A DNA stretch of 7,290 nt. Origin: Oscillospiraceae bacterium (GTDB lineage Bacteria; Bacillota; Clostridia; Oscillospirales; Acutalibacteraceae). The translations under genes were made by a program, and so were the position numbers. The notes below the pieces were generated by a model, which saw only the letters and a list, made by a program, of their open reading frames with translations, was not told the origin of the DNA and did not search any database. How positions within the stretch are numbered: position 1 is the stretch's first letter; each line of letters opens with the position of its first letter. The stretch lies in contig WQRM01000080.1 of assembly GCA_009786735.1 (NCBI GenBank), positions 1-7,290 of the forward strand, given 5' to 3'. Below are positions 1 to 5,372 of this stretch, one piece after another.

Positions 1-1
1 G

Positions 2-58
2 CGGCTTGATGGCGTGTGGAGCTACATCATCAACGCAGGCATGTGCGAATTTGAATAG
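2..58 (+). CDS. C-terminal end of a probable GNAT acetyltransferase (partial, 5' end outside window)
   Basis: Only the last 18 codons are present, reading RLDGVWSYIINAGMCEFE and a TAG stop. The RLDGVW segment resembles the end of the 'GF-RLDGV' region common near the C-terminus of GNAT N-acetyltransferases. The last seven residues (AGMCEFE) and the surrounding DNA are almost identical to the end of the next gene, also a GNAT, so the two may be tandem paralogues. The stop codon is embedded in the AGGAG ribosome binding site of the next gene, and only 9 nt separate them, so they are probably co-transcribed. The family call is inference from a short tail and the neighbour. Confidence 0.5.
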   Translation, partial: RLDGVWSYIINAGMCEFE

Positions 59-67
59 GAGATACCC

Positions 68-808
68 ATGACTGAAATCCCCATCACCCAAGCGCGCGAT
101 TCGCTCATGGCTGCCAGCCCGGAATTTTACGCCGACCACGTCTGCGAGCTGCAGCACGAGCAAGCCCGCACCTACACCTGCCTTGGCACGGTCATCACCA
201 AAACGTTGTGGAGCTGCAATGGTCGCGATTACCACCCCATTTGGTCCGTGTGCGACCTTGGCAACGGAAACCTGTGTGCCGCACGGCGTGCGCTCAAGCG
301 TGTCGTCGGCAAACGCGCTAAACGCGCCACCTACCACCTCCGTTACCGCGGCGGCAACAACCGCTGCCTCATCCTTTCGCGCATGGGCGAGGCGCATCAC
401 GACCCCGAAATCAGACAACTTCGCGAAAATGACAGCGCAATGTTTCTGTCTATCTTGAACACGCCGCAGGATGACCAAGCCGATGCAAAGGCGATTGCAA
501 GTGTAATGCGCGAAGAGTTTGCACAGCGCATCAACGACCCATCGCGGCACTTTCTTGGGCTGTTTGTGAACGAAACGCTCGTTGGCGCATGCATTTGCCA
601 TGATCGCGATGCAGCCGTGGTGCTCAACGATGTCTTTGTGCCGCGTGAACACCGTGGACACGGATACGCCACAAGACTCATGCTTGCAGCCACCGCGTTG
701 AACCCCGCTGTTTGGCACACGCTCAGCTGCGGTTCGCAGAATCACGCTTCCCTCGCGGCAGCGAAAAAAGCAGGCTACACCATCGCAGGCATGTGCGAAT
801 TTGAATAG
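68..808 (+). CDS. GNAT family N-acetyltransferase with an extra N-terminal domain
   Basis: This 246-residue protein carries a C-terminal GNAT fold, which transfers the acetyl group of acetyl-CoA to an amine. Seen: the acetyl-CoA binding motif A is at residues about 188-205 (VFVPREHRGHGYATRLML, with R-x-x-G-x-G at 193-199 region), and the motif-B style segment N-H-A-S...KKAGY is at about 225-238. A typical single GNAT domain is about 150 residues; the first ~105 residues here are an additional cysteine- and arginine-containing region that I do not recognise. The ATG is preceded by AGGAG (57-61) at 6 nt, which fixes the start. It lies 9 nt after the upstream gene and 9 nt before remB, so the three are probably one transcript. 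The substrate cannot be told from sequence. The gene ends in a 31-bp stretch nearly identical to the end of the upstream gene. Confidence 0.85.
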   Translation: MTEIPITQARDSLMAASPEFYADHVCELQHEQARTYTCLGTVITKTLWSCNGRDYHPIWSVCDLGNGNLCAARRALKRVVGKRAKRATYHLRYRGGNNRCLILSRMGEAHHDPEIRQLRENDSAMFLSILNTPQDDQADAKAIASVMREEFAQRINDPSRHFLGLFVNETLVGACICHDRDAAVVLNDVFVPREHRGHGYATRLMLAATALNPAVWHTLSCGSQNHASLAAAKKAGYTIAGMCEFE

Positions 809-817
809 GAGGCAACC

Positions 818-1063
818 ATGTACCTCTACCTCGGCGGCGACAAAGCCCTGCGCACCGCCACCATCCTCGGCATCTTCGACCTCGACACCGTCACCGTGCA
901 GGCGCACAGCCGCGCATTTCTGGCGCAGGCGCAACAGCAAGGCTGCGTCCACGACGCAGGCGGCGACTTGCCCCGCGCCTTTGTGCTGGCGGATGAAGGC
1001 ATCTGGCTCGCGCCGGTGAACACGGTCACACTGCAGAAAAGAGTTTACACAACTTTAACTTGA
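818..1063 (+). CDS. remB: RemB / DUF370 (YaaB-type) small regulatory protein
   Basis: An 81-residue protein beginning MYLYLGGD, followed by ILGIFDLDTVT, and ending with a PVNTVTLQKR motif. This pattern (M-Y-hydrophobic-hydrophobic-L-G-D, then G-I-F-D, then 'S/N-xx-TL-KR') matches the RemB/YaaB family of Bacillota, small proteins encoded near recF-gyrB in Bacillus and linked there to extracellular matrix regulation. Length (about 80 residues) is as expected. The start is supported by AGGAGG (807-812) at 5 nt from the ATG. Anomaly: in the usual chromosomal order the gene lies between recF and gyrB; here it follows GNAT genes and is followed by a promoter and repeats, not gyrB. The family assignment is from memory of the conserved motifs. 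The exact role in this organism is unknown. Confidence 0.85.
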   Translation: MYLYLGGDKALRTATILGIFDLDTVTVQAHSRAFLAQAQQQGCVHDAGGDLPRAFVLADEGIWLAPVNTVTLQKRVYTTLT

Positions 1064-1088
1064 CATTACTGCGGCAATGTTGTATACT
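1060..1088 (+). promoter_or_regulatory. Strong sigma-A (sigma-70 type) promoter
   Basis: TTGACA (1060-1065) is a perfect -35 box, followed by exactly 17 bp and TATACT (1083-1088), a 5-of-6 match to the -10 box. Transcription would start near 1095. The -35 box overlaps the TGA stop of remB. The next gene on this strand is the gtrA-like gene 350 nt downstream, so the promoter probably drives that operon through a long structured leader, or a non-coding RNA from the leader itself. Confidence 0.8.
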
Positions 1089-1106
1089 AAAGTGGGGGAT
1101 GGTGGA

Positions 1107-1125
1107 CATCCCTCTGCTTTTGCAT
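1107..1125 (+). repeat. 19-bp direct repeat, copy 1
   Basis: This 19-bp stretch (beginning CATCCCTCTG) recurs identically at 1192-1210, 85 bp downstream. In both copies the sequence lies next to an ACC/CCACC-type flank that can pair with the GGGATGGTGG at 1096-1105. Confidence 0.85.
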
Positions 1126-1153
1126 GGATTTAGGTTTCGCAGCGAATGCGCGT

Positions 1154-1176
1154 GTAGGGGCGGCAATCTGCCGCCC
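1154..1176 (+). repeat. REP-like unit 1: GTAG-footed hairpin
   Basis: GTAG (1154-1157) followed by a perfect 8-bp stem GGGCGGCA (1158-1165) / TGCCGCCC (1169-1176) with a 3-nt loop. It is the same design as ten further units in this window. Confidence 0.7.
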
Positions 1177-1191
1177 GCACCGCAACCCCAC

Positions 1192-1210
1192 CATCCCTCT
1201 GCTTTTGCAT
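1192..1210 (+). repeat. 19-bp direct repeat, copy 2
   Basis: Identical to 1107-1125. Together the copies flank the GTAG-footed hairpin at 1154-1176, which suggests either insertion of that unit between repeats or a modular composite repeat. Confidence 0.85.
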
Positions 1211-1356
1211 AGCACGCGCACGCCGTAAAACTCCCTCGCGGTGACACCCCCCTGTCCTGCGGGACATCCCCCTCTAACGTCCACCCCACAAATGCAAGCA
1301 TTTGCGGGGACCCCGGAGAAGGGGGCAGGGGCTTGCTTCTTCCGCTTATCATTAAA

Positions 1357-1385
1357 GAGCCAATCGCGAAGCGGCTAAGTTTTTT
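1357..1385 (+). terminator. Weak candidate intrinsic terminator/attenuator in the gtrA leader
   Basis: AGC-CGC (1358-1367, with a 4-nt bulge) can pair with GCG-GCT (1371-1376) around a GAA loop, followed by a six-T run at 1380-1385. The stem is short and bulged, so this is tentative. If real it would lie between the promoter at 1060-1088 and the gtrA-like gene and could act as an attenuator. Confidence 0.25.
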
Positions 1386-1387
1386 GC

Positions 1388-1410
1388 GCAACTTTTTTCA
1401 AAAAAGTTGC
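1388..1410. repeat. Perfect palindrome with 11-bp arms upstream of the gtrA-like gene
   Basis: GCAACTTTTTT (1388-1398) and AAAAAAGTTGC (1400-1410) are exact reverse complements around a single C. It ends 29 nt before the ATG of the membrane protein gene. No T-run follows on either strand, so it is not a standard intrinsic terminator. It may be an RNA structural element or a dispersed intergenic palindrome. Confidence 0.75.
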
Positions 1411-1439
1411 AACAAGCCTCGCCCATGAAAGGACGTCAC

Positions 1440-1949
1440 ATGACCCGTCGCAAAGAAATCTTCCGCTACATCCTCTTCGGCGTGCTCACCACGCTGGTGG
1501 CGTTGGTCATCTATCAAACGCTTGAATGGCTGTTGCCCGGCGGTCGCAGTTACCTCATCAGCAATGTGGTGGCATTCATCGTGGCAGTTGCCTTTGCCTA
1601 TGTGGTCAACAAGCTGTTTGTGTTCGAGCAAAAGTCGTGGGCAGCAAGGGTTGTGGCGCGTGAAATCGCTTCGTTCACGTTCTCGCGCGTGTTCTCGCTT
1701 GTATTAGAGATGGGCTTGCTCGTTTTGTTCAACGAGTGGATTTGGCAACTCGTTGCGCCGCGTTTTACCCTGCGTTGGCTGAACTTTGCCCTTGCGCAGC
1801 ACCTGCCCGCCTTCATCGCCGAAGCCGAAGATGCCTACCGCTTTCTCGTGCGTTGGGGCGTGATTGCCGTGGTCGTGGTGGTGCTCAACTACGTGTTCGC
1901 CAAATGGATAGTCTTTCGCAAAGACGAGGAGAGTGACCACAATGCGTAA
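1440..1949 (+). CDS. GtrA-like family membrane protein
   Basis: A 169-residue protein with four predicted membrane helices at about residues 8-31, 38-61, 75-101 and 137-159. The opening RYILFGVLTTLVALVIY, the second helix ending AYVVNKLFVF, and the last helix LNYVFAKWIVFRK are hallmarks of the GtrA-like family, whose members help move lipid-linked sugars across the membrane or partner with glycosyltransferases. Family length is usually 120-150 residues; a ~35-residue loop between helices 3 and 4 (about 102-136) makes this one longer. I choose ATG 1440 because AAAGGA (1428-1433) lies 6 nt upstream; an earlier ATG at 1425 and TTG at 1407 have no such site. It overlaps the following hydrolase by 8 nt, indicating an operon. 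No glycosyltransferase is present in the window, so the actual partner is unknown. Confidence 0.88.
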   Translation: MTRRKEIFRYILFGVLTTLVALVIYQTLEWLLPGGRSYLISNVVAFIVAVAFAYVVNKLFVFEQKSWAARVVAREIASFTFSRVFSLVLEMGLLVLFNEWIWQLVAPRFTLRWLNFALAQHLPAFIAEAEDAYRFLVRWGVIAVVVVVLNYVFAKWIVFRKDEESDHNA

Positions 1950-2760
1950 TCGTGCAATCGGCGGGCAAGTGCCCGTGGGCAACACGGAAATGGAGTATAT
2001 TTCGTTCGGCCGCGGCAGTCAGCCGCTGGTGATGATTCCTGGGCTGAGCGATGGCCTCAAAACCGTCAAAGGCACGGCATCGCAAATGGCTAGGATGTTC
2101 CGCTGCTTTGCGCACAGCCACACGGTCTACATGCTCAGCCGCCCCAACCAGTTGCCAGAGGTCTACACCACGCGCGCCATGGCAGCTGATTACGCCGCCG
2201 CCATGCAGCAACTGGGCATCGCGCAAGCCGATGTCTTCGGCATTTCGCAAGGCGGCATGGTCGCGCAATGGCTGGCGATTGACCACCCGCAGCTGGTGAG
2301 CAAGCTCGTGCTAGCCGTTACGCTCAGCCGGCAAAACAGCACCGTGCAAACCGTGGTTCGTCGCTGGATTGCCCTCGCCGAGCAAGACGACTACGCCCGC
2401 CTGTTTATCGACACCATGGAACACTCTTTCACCGAAGCATACTTGAAGAAAATGCGCTGGCTATACCCGATATTCAGCCGTGTCGGCAAGCCCCAAAGTC
2501 TCAACCGCCTCATTCTGCAAGCCCATGCCTGCATCACCCACGACGCCCACGCGCAGCTTTGCCGCATCGCCTGCCCTACTTTTGTTATCGGCACTGGTGA
2601 GGATAAAGTCGTCGGCATTGACGGCACGGAAATCGCCGCCGAAATTGCAGGCAGCCAGCTGCTCATCTACGAGCATCAGGGGCACATGCCGCAAAGCGAA
2701 GCCAATGACTTCAACGCGCAAGTGGTGCGCTTTTTCGCCCAACACACGGAGGAACAATGA
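1942..2760 (+). CDS. Alpha/beta hydrolase
   Basis: A 272-residue alpha/beta-hydrolase fold enzyme, probably an esterase or similar hydrolase of unknown substrate. Seen: an oxyanion-hole type segment MIPGLSDG (31-38), the nucleophile elbow G-I-S-Q-G (100-104; Ser102), a candidate catalytic Asp221 in GTGEDKVVG, and His248 in EHQGHMPQSE; all three triad residues are in the usual order and spacing. No signal peptide is seen, so it is cytosolic. I choose ATG 1942, about 10 nt after AGGAG (1927-1931); a GTG at 1933 is in frame but sits on the ribosome binding site. It overlaps the gtrA-like gene by 8 nt and the exonuclease by an ATGA, so translation of the three is likely coupled. Confidence 0.9.
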   Translation: MRNRAIGGQVPVGNTEMEYISFGRGSQPLVMIPGLSDGLKTVKGTASQMARMFRCFAHSHTVYMLSRPNQLPEVYTTRAMAADYAAAMQQLGIAQADVFGISQGGMVAQWLAIDHPQLVSKLVLAVTLSRQNSTVQTVVRRWIALAEQDDYARLFIDTMEHSFTEAYLKKMRWLYPIFSRVGKPQSLNRLILQAHACITHDAHAQLCRIACPTFVIGTGEDKVVGIDGTEIAAEIAGSQLLIYEHQGHMPQSEANDFNAQVVRFFAQHTEEQ

Positions 2761-3512
2761 AACTAATCTCATGGAACGTTAACGGCATCCGCGCCTGTTT
2801 GGGGCGCAACTTTGCCGAGAGCTTCACAGCATTCGATGCCGACATCATCTGCCTGCAAGAGGTGAAAGCCGAGCAGCAGCAAGCGGACTTCGCCCCGCCC
2901 GGCTATCATGTCCACTGGAACGCCGCGCAAAAGAAGGGCTACAGCGGCACCGCGGTCTTTACCCGCACACAACCCTTGCGTGTGAGCACGGGCATCGGCA
3001 TCGCCGAGCATGACCTTGAAGGCCGTGTCATCACCCTTGACTTCCCCGACTTCACCCTCGTGAATGTCTACACCCCCAACAGCCGCGACGGCCTCGTTCG
3101 GCTGGACTATCGTATGGCCTGGGAGGACGCTTTTCGCGCCTATGTCTGCGAATTGGACAAGCTCAAGCCTGTGCTCATCTGCGGTGACCTCAACGTGGCA
3201 CACCGCGAGATCGACCTCGCCCGCCCCGCGCCCAACCGTCGCAATCCCGGCTTCACCGACGAAGAGCGCGGCAAGCTCACCGAACTGCTCGGCGCAGGCT
3301 TTGTAGACACCTTTCGCTATTTCTACCCCGACCGCGCACAGGCCTACAGCTGGTGGAGCTATCGCGCCGCCGCACGCGAGCGCAACGTGGGTTGGCGCAT
3401 TGACTACTGGCTGTGTTCGCAGCGCTTTGCCTCGCGGCTTGCCGGTGCGGCAATTTTGACGGATGTCTTCGGCAGCGACCACTGCCCGGTCAGCTTAGAG
3501 GTGCGCGCGTAA
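2757..3512 (+). CDS. exoA: Exodeoxyribonuclease III (AP endonuclease, Xth/ExoA family)
   Basis: A 251-residue enzyme of the exonuclease/endonuclease/phosphatase superfamily. It cleaves DNA 5' of abasic sites and removes nucleotides from 3' ends in base excision repair. All active-site motifs are visible: WNVNGIR (6-12, Asn8 region), LQEVK (33-37, metal ligand Glu35), VNVYTPNS (102-109, Tyr105), GDLNVAH (143-149, Asp144 and Asn146), the GWRIDYWL segment (212-219) and the terminal GSDHCPV (239-245, Asp241-His242). Length is normal for the family. Its ATG overlaps the hydrolase stop (ATGA), with GGAGGA just upstream, so it is the last gene of the gtrA-hydrolase-exoA operon. No clear terminator follows; palindromic repeats start about 60 nt later. 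Confidence 0.97.
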   Translation: MKLISWNVNGIRACLGRNFAESFTAFDADIICLQEVKAEQQQADFAPPGYHVHWNAAQKKGYSGTAVFTRTQPLRVSTGIGIAEHDLEGRVITLDFPDFTLVNVYTPNSRDGLVRLDYRMAWEDAFRAYVCELDKLKPVLICGDLNVAHREIDLARPAPNRRNPGFTDEERGKLTELLGAGFVDTFRYFYPDRAQAYSWWSYRAAARERNVGWRIDYWLCSQRFASRLAGAAILTDVFGSDHCPVSLEVRA

Positions 3513-3570
3513 CGACATGGTTTGCTCCTAGGGCGTGTCTTCCAACCGTCAACATACCCATAGCCAGCAT

Positions 3571-3594
3571 GTAGGGGCGGATGCAAATCCGCCC
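3571..3594 (+). repeat. REP-like unit 2
   Basis: GTAG (3571-3574), stem GGGCGGAT (3575-3582) / ATCCGCCC (3587-3594), loop GCAA. Forms an inverted pair with unit 5 at 3807-3830: the two match at 25 of 27 positions when one is reverse-complemented. Confidence 0.75.
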
Positions 3595-3658
3595 GGAAGA
3601 TTGAGGCTCTTTTAGACAATTGTATTGATGTTCTGGTTTGGGGTAGTGGGTGTTTTTC

Positions 3659-3681
3659 GGACGACTACAGGTCGTCCCTAC
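3659..3681 (-). repeat. REP-like unit 3 (reverse orientation)
   Basis: Stem GGACGAC (3659-3665) / GTCGTCC (3671-3677), with the foot tetranucleotide as CTAC (3678-3681) on this strand, i.e. GTAG on the minus strand. The counterpart is at 5599-5621. Confidence 0.7.
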
Positions 3682-3747
3682 GAGCACGCGACCCGAGGTC
3701 GTGGGGGTTTTCGCTACGTGCGGCAAGGGCCTTTGGCCCAACGGCGC

Positions 3748-3770
3748 GTAGGGGCGAGCTTTGCTCGTCC
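3748..3770 (+). repeat. REP-like unit 4
   Basis: GTAG (3748-3751), stem GGGCGAGC (3752-3759) / GCTCGTCC (3763-3770) with one G-T wobble pair and a TTT loop. Inverted relative to unit 3. The counterpart is at 5507-5529. Confidence 0.7.
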
Positions 3771-3806
3771 GAAACCATAAAAATCATTGCTATCTTCAAC
3801 TTTTCC

Positions 3807-3830
3807 GGGCGGATTTGCGTCCGCCCTTAC
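3807..3830 (-). repeat. REP-like unit 5 (reverse orientation)
   Basis: Stem GGGCGGAT (3807-3814) / GTCCGCCC (3819-3826) with foot TTAC instead of CTAC, so the conserved tetranucleotide reads GTAA on the minus strand. It is the inverted partner of unit 2, bracketing 3571-3830. Confidence 0.7.
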
Positions 3831-3870
3831 AGGTGGGTGTTCCCCGAAAGACGATGTCAAGCCGCAACCT

Positions 3871-3894
3871 GTAGGGGTGGCGGGTGCGCCACCC
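3871..3894 (+). repeat. REP-like unit 6
   Basis: GTAG (3871-3874), stem GGGTGGCG (3875-3882) / CGCCACCC (3887-3894), loop GGTG. Confidence 0.75.
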
Positions 3895-3926
3895 GAGCGA
3901 TAAAAATATGGTAGCGTTAAGGTTTC

Positions 3927-3950
3927 GGGCGGCGCGCCCGCCGCCCCTAC
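3927..3950 (-). repeat. REP-like unit 7 (reverse orientation)
   Basis: Stem GGGCGGCG (3927-3934) / CGCCGCCC (3939-3946), foot CTAC (3947-3950). Inverted partner of unit 6. Confidence 0.75.
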
Positions 3951-3990
3951 ATGCGGACGACAGCCGCTACCCAAAGAAAAAGGAGCACAC

Positions 3991-4938
3991 ATGAAACGCC
4001 TATTTACTGTGATTATCGCACTTGCGTGTTTTGCCATGCTGGCCCTGCCCGCCGCCGCGCAAGAAAACGAACCACCCACATGGCAAGCGCTCTATTGGCA
4101 GGCTTACTGGTCGGCAATGGAGGATTTGCACGCGCAAGGCTATGAAATAAGCCTGTTGCTGTGGGACATGAACAACGACGGCGTGTTAGACCTAGATGTC
4201 CGCGTGATTAACCCTTCGCGTGCCAGCATCGGTATCGGCTTGATTGCAACCATCATCAATGGCGAACTGCGATACACTACCGAGTTGGATATCGGCACAT
4301 TGCATTTGTTTTACGACAGACAAACCAGTGCGCTGCGGTTAATCAGCGCGTTAAGGGGTGAATTTTCGCCCCGCGGTCGCTCTGAACTGCTGGTCAACTG
4401 GGACACGATGACCATCGAAAGCCATGTGTTTTATCGTTCAATCCCCTTTGAGGAATACTATCTCGTCAACCGTCGAGTGCTCCGCGATGAACTTAACCGC
4501 GTCATTTATGGCAGGCGAGGGATTATGGGCGACCGCTGGTGGGACGCAAACGCCGATGATTCACGTCACCGTCACCGCCGCCTTGATTTGATCGCGCCTG
4601 CCACTGCCATCATAGTAGATGCAATGCGCGACGTGCAAGGCGAAACCTATGACGACATCCGCGAAAGCTTCTTCGCCGCACTGGCCGAGATTCGCCCCGA
4701 CGGCACGCTATACGTGCAGCCCATCGAGGGGCTATACCCCGCCGAAACCTTCATGGAAATCCGCGTGCCCTTCAATCCGCTGCGCCCACTGCAGATAGTG
4801 CTTGAGCAGAGCCTGTGGATTAGCCCCACCACGGTGTGGGTCGTTGTGATTGTTTTGTTTGTTCTATGCGCCTGGGCGGTTTGGTGCCTCAATGATCGGA
4901 GAAAACAACGCCGCGCCAAAAGGAAGGAAAGCACATGA
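3991..4938 (+). CDS. Secreted, C-terminally membrane-anchored protein of unknown function
   Basis: I do not recognise this 315-residue protein. It starts with a clear signal peptide (MKRLFTVIIALACFAML..., basic start, hydrophobic core, likely cut after Ala23 in PAAA-QE). Near its C-terminus is one membrane helix (about 282-300, VWVVVIVLFVLCAWAVWCL) followed by a strongly basic tail (NDRRKQRRAKRKEST), so about 255 residues should lie outside the cell with the tail in the cytosol. Residues 59-69 (DMNNDGVLDLD) resemble a calcium-binding EF-hand or dockerin-type loop with D-x-N-x-D-G spacing, but only one such loop is seen. The region is rich in tryptophan and tyrosine near 31-42. AAGGAG (3980-3985) at 5 nt supports the start. 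Its stop overlaps the next gene (ATGA), so it is coupled to a GNAT gene. Confidence 0.85.
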   Translation: MKRLFTVIIALACFAMLALPAAAQENEPPTWQALYWQAYWSAMEDLHAQGYEISLLLWDMNNDGVLDLDVRVINPSRASIGIGLIATIINGELRYTTELDIGTLHLFYDRQTSALRLISALRGEFSPRGRSELLVNWDTMTIESHVFYRSIPFEEYYLVNRRVLRDELNRVIYGRRGIMGDRWWDANADDSRHRHRRLDLIAPATAIIVDAMRDVQGETYDDIRESFFAALAEIRPDGTLYVQPIEGLYPAETFMEIRVPFNPLRPLQIVLEQSLWISPTTVWVVVIVLFVLCAWAVWCLNDRRKQRRAKRKEST

Positions 4939-5372
4939 AACACGTGACCTACGCCATTTTGCCAATCGCCGCCGCCCACCGCGCAGTTGTGGACACCCAC
5001 ATCGCCGAACACTGGGGAGGACCATTCATGGTGTCACGCGGCGTGCTGCACGACACGCGCAGTCAACCCGGCTTTGTTGCGGTGAGCGATGATGAGATTC
5101 TCGGCTATGCGCTGTATGACTTGGCAAGCGATGGCTGCGGAATCACAGTGTTGCAAAGCCTGCGCCCCAATCAGGGTGTCGGTCGCGCGCTCATCAACGC
5201 TGTGGTGCGAGCCGCGCAGGACGCAACCTGCAAGCGCGTTTGGCTCGTCACCACCAACGACAACACGCACGCCATTCGGTTTTATCAACGCGCGGGTTTC
5301 GCGCTGCGGGCAGTGCACATCAACGCCATGGAGCAAGCTCAAACCGCAAATCCCACTGCTGGGCGAGGATGA
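4935..5372 (+). CDS. GNAT family N-acetyltransferase, C-terminus altered by a frameshift
   Basis: The 145-residue frame encodes a single GNAT domain that would acetylate an unknown amine using acetyl-CoA. Motif A is LRPNQGVGRALINAVV (76-91; Q80-G81-V-G83), and the motif-B region is TTNDNTHAIRFYQRAGFALRAVHINAME (106-133), with the conserved N, F-Y and G-F. After about residue 134 the frame runs into a non-homologous tail (AQTANPTAGRG) and stops at TGA 5370-5372. The +1 frame continues with a family-like tail (5332-5418), so the gene appears frameshifted by a net +1 or -2. Catalytic parts are upstream of the break and may still fold. The start overlaps the stop of the preceding gene (ATGA), and AGGAAGGAAA (4921-4930) lies upstream. 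A sequencing or assembly error is an alternative explanation. Confidence 0.85.
   Translation: MKHVTYAILPIAAAHRAVVDTHIAEHWGGPFMVSRGVLHDTRSQPGFVAVSDDEILGYALYDLASDGCGITVLQSLRPNQGVGRALINAVVRAAQDATCKRVWLVTTNDNTHAIRFYQRAGFALRAVHINAMEQAQTANPTAGRG

Larger units (their letters stand above)
1089..1439 (+). other. Long leader / intergenic repeat region without a credible gene
   Basis: No convincing coding sequence is seen on either strand; the reverse-strand open frame here is a product of repeat sequence. It holds several inverted repeats: GGGATGGTGG (1096-1105) with its complement at 1188-1197; a GTAG-footed hairpin (1154-1176); GTCC/GGAC (1254-1265); a 12-bp stem with one mismatch around CAAATGC/GCATTTG (1284-1309); and a perfect 11-bp-arm palindrome (1388-1410). 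A 19-bp direct repeat occurs at 1107-1125 and 1192-1210. If transcribed from the promoter at 1060-1088 this is a highly structured 5' leader of the gtrA operon. Confidence 0.6.
3604..3774 (-). repeat. Inverted, one-ended copy of the 209-bp MITE-like element
   Basis: The 171 bp match the reverse complement of 5503-5676 closely across their whole length, including the AGGCT end, the CAATTGTATTGATGTTCTGG segment, four internal hairpins and the terminal CGTCCGAAA. Similarity stops abruptly after 3774, so the other terminal inverted repeat (5468-5502 in the full copy) is missing or replaced. The arrangement suggests truncation or an assembly from smaller palindromic units. Confidence 0.8.
3864..3972 (+). 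repeat. 109-bp inverted-pair (BIME-like) repeat, uninterrupted copy
   Basis: Two GTAG-footed hairpins face each other (units 6 and 7) around a spacer containing GATAAAAATATGGTAGC. The same sequence recurs at 5425-5467 plus 5677-5747 with only a few mismatches, where it is split by the 209-bp element. This copy therefore represents the empty site. It ends just before the ribosome binding site of the gene at 3991. Confidence 0.9.
3513..3990. other. Intergenic block of nested palindromic repeats
   Basis: No gene is seen in these 478 bases. The block contains six GTAG-footed hairpins, a 171-bp relative of the mobile element at 5468-5676 in the opposite orientation, and an uninterrupted 109-bp repeat (3864-3972). 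The ribosome binding site of the next gene follows directly. Hairpins here may act as mRNA ends for exoA. Confidence 0.8.

Noticed and set aside
1026..1391. Reverse-strand open frame of 121 codons over the leader
   Set aside because: It covers palindromic and directly repeated sequence, has no ribosome binding site, and its composition follows the repeats. It is better explained as a repeat-derived frame.
1388..1410. Perfect palindrome as an intrinsic terminator
   Set aside because: No T-run follows it on either strand, and the stem is mostly A-T pairs; it also sits within what seems to be the leader of the downstream gene.
1407..1439. Upstream TTG or ATG (1425) start for the GtrA-like protein
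   Set aside because: The extension lacks a ribosome binding site, begins inside the perfect palindrome, and adds residues not expected before the first helix. AAAGGA before ATG 1440 is well placed.
2769..3482. Long reverse-strand open frame of 237 codons
   Set aside because: It lies entirely opposite exodeoxyribonuclease III, whose active-site motifs are all intact. It is a shadow frame of GC-rich coding DNA.
3571..3950. Possible CRISPR array because of repeated GC-rich palindromes
   Set aside because: The units vary in sequence and orientation, their spacing is irregular, and there are no unique spacers or cas genes.
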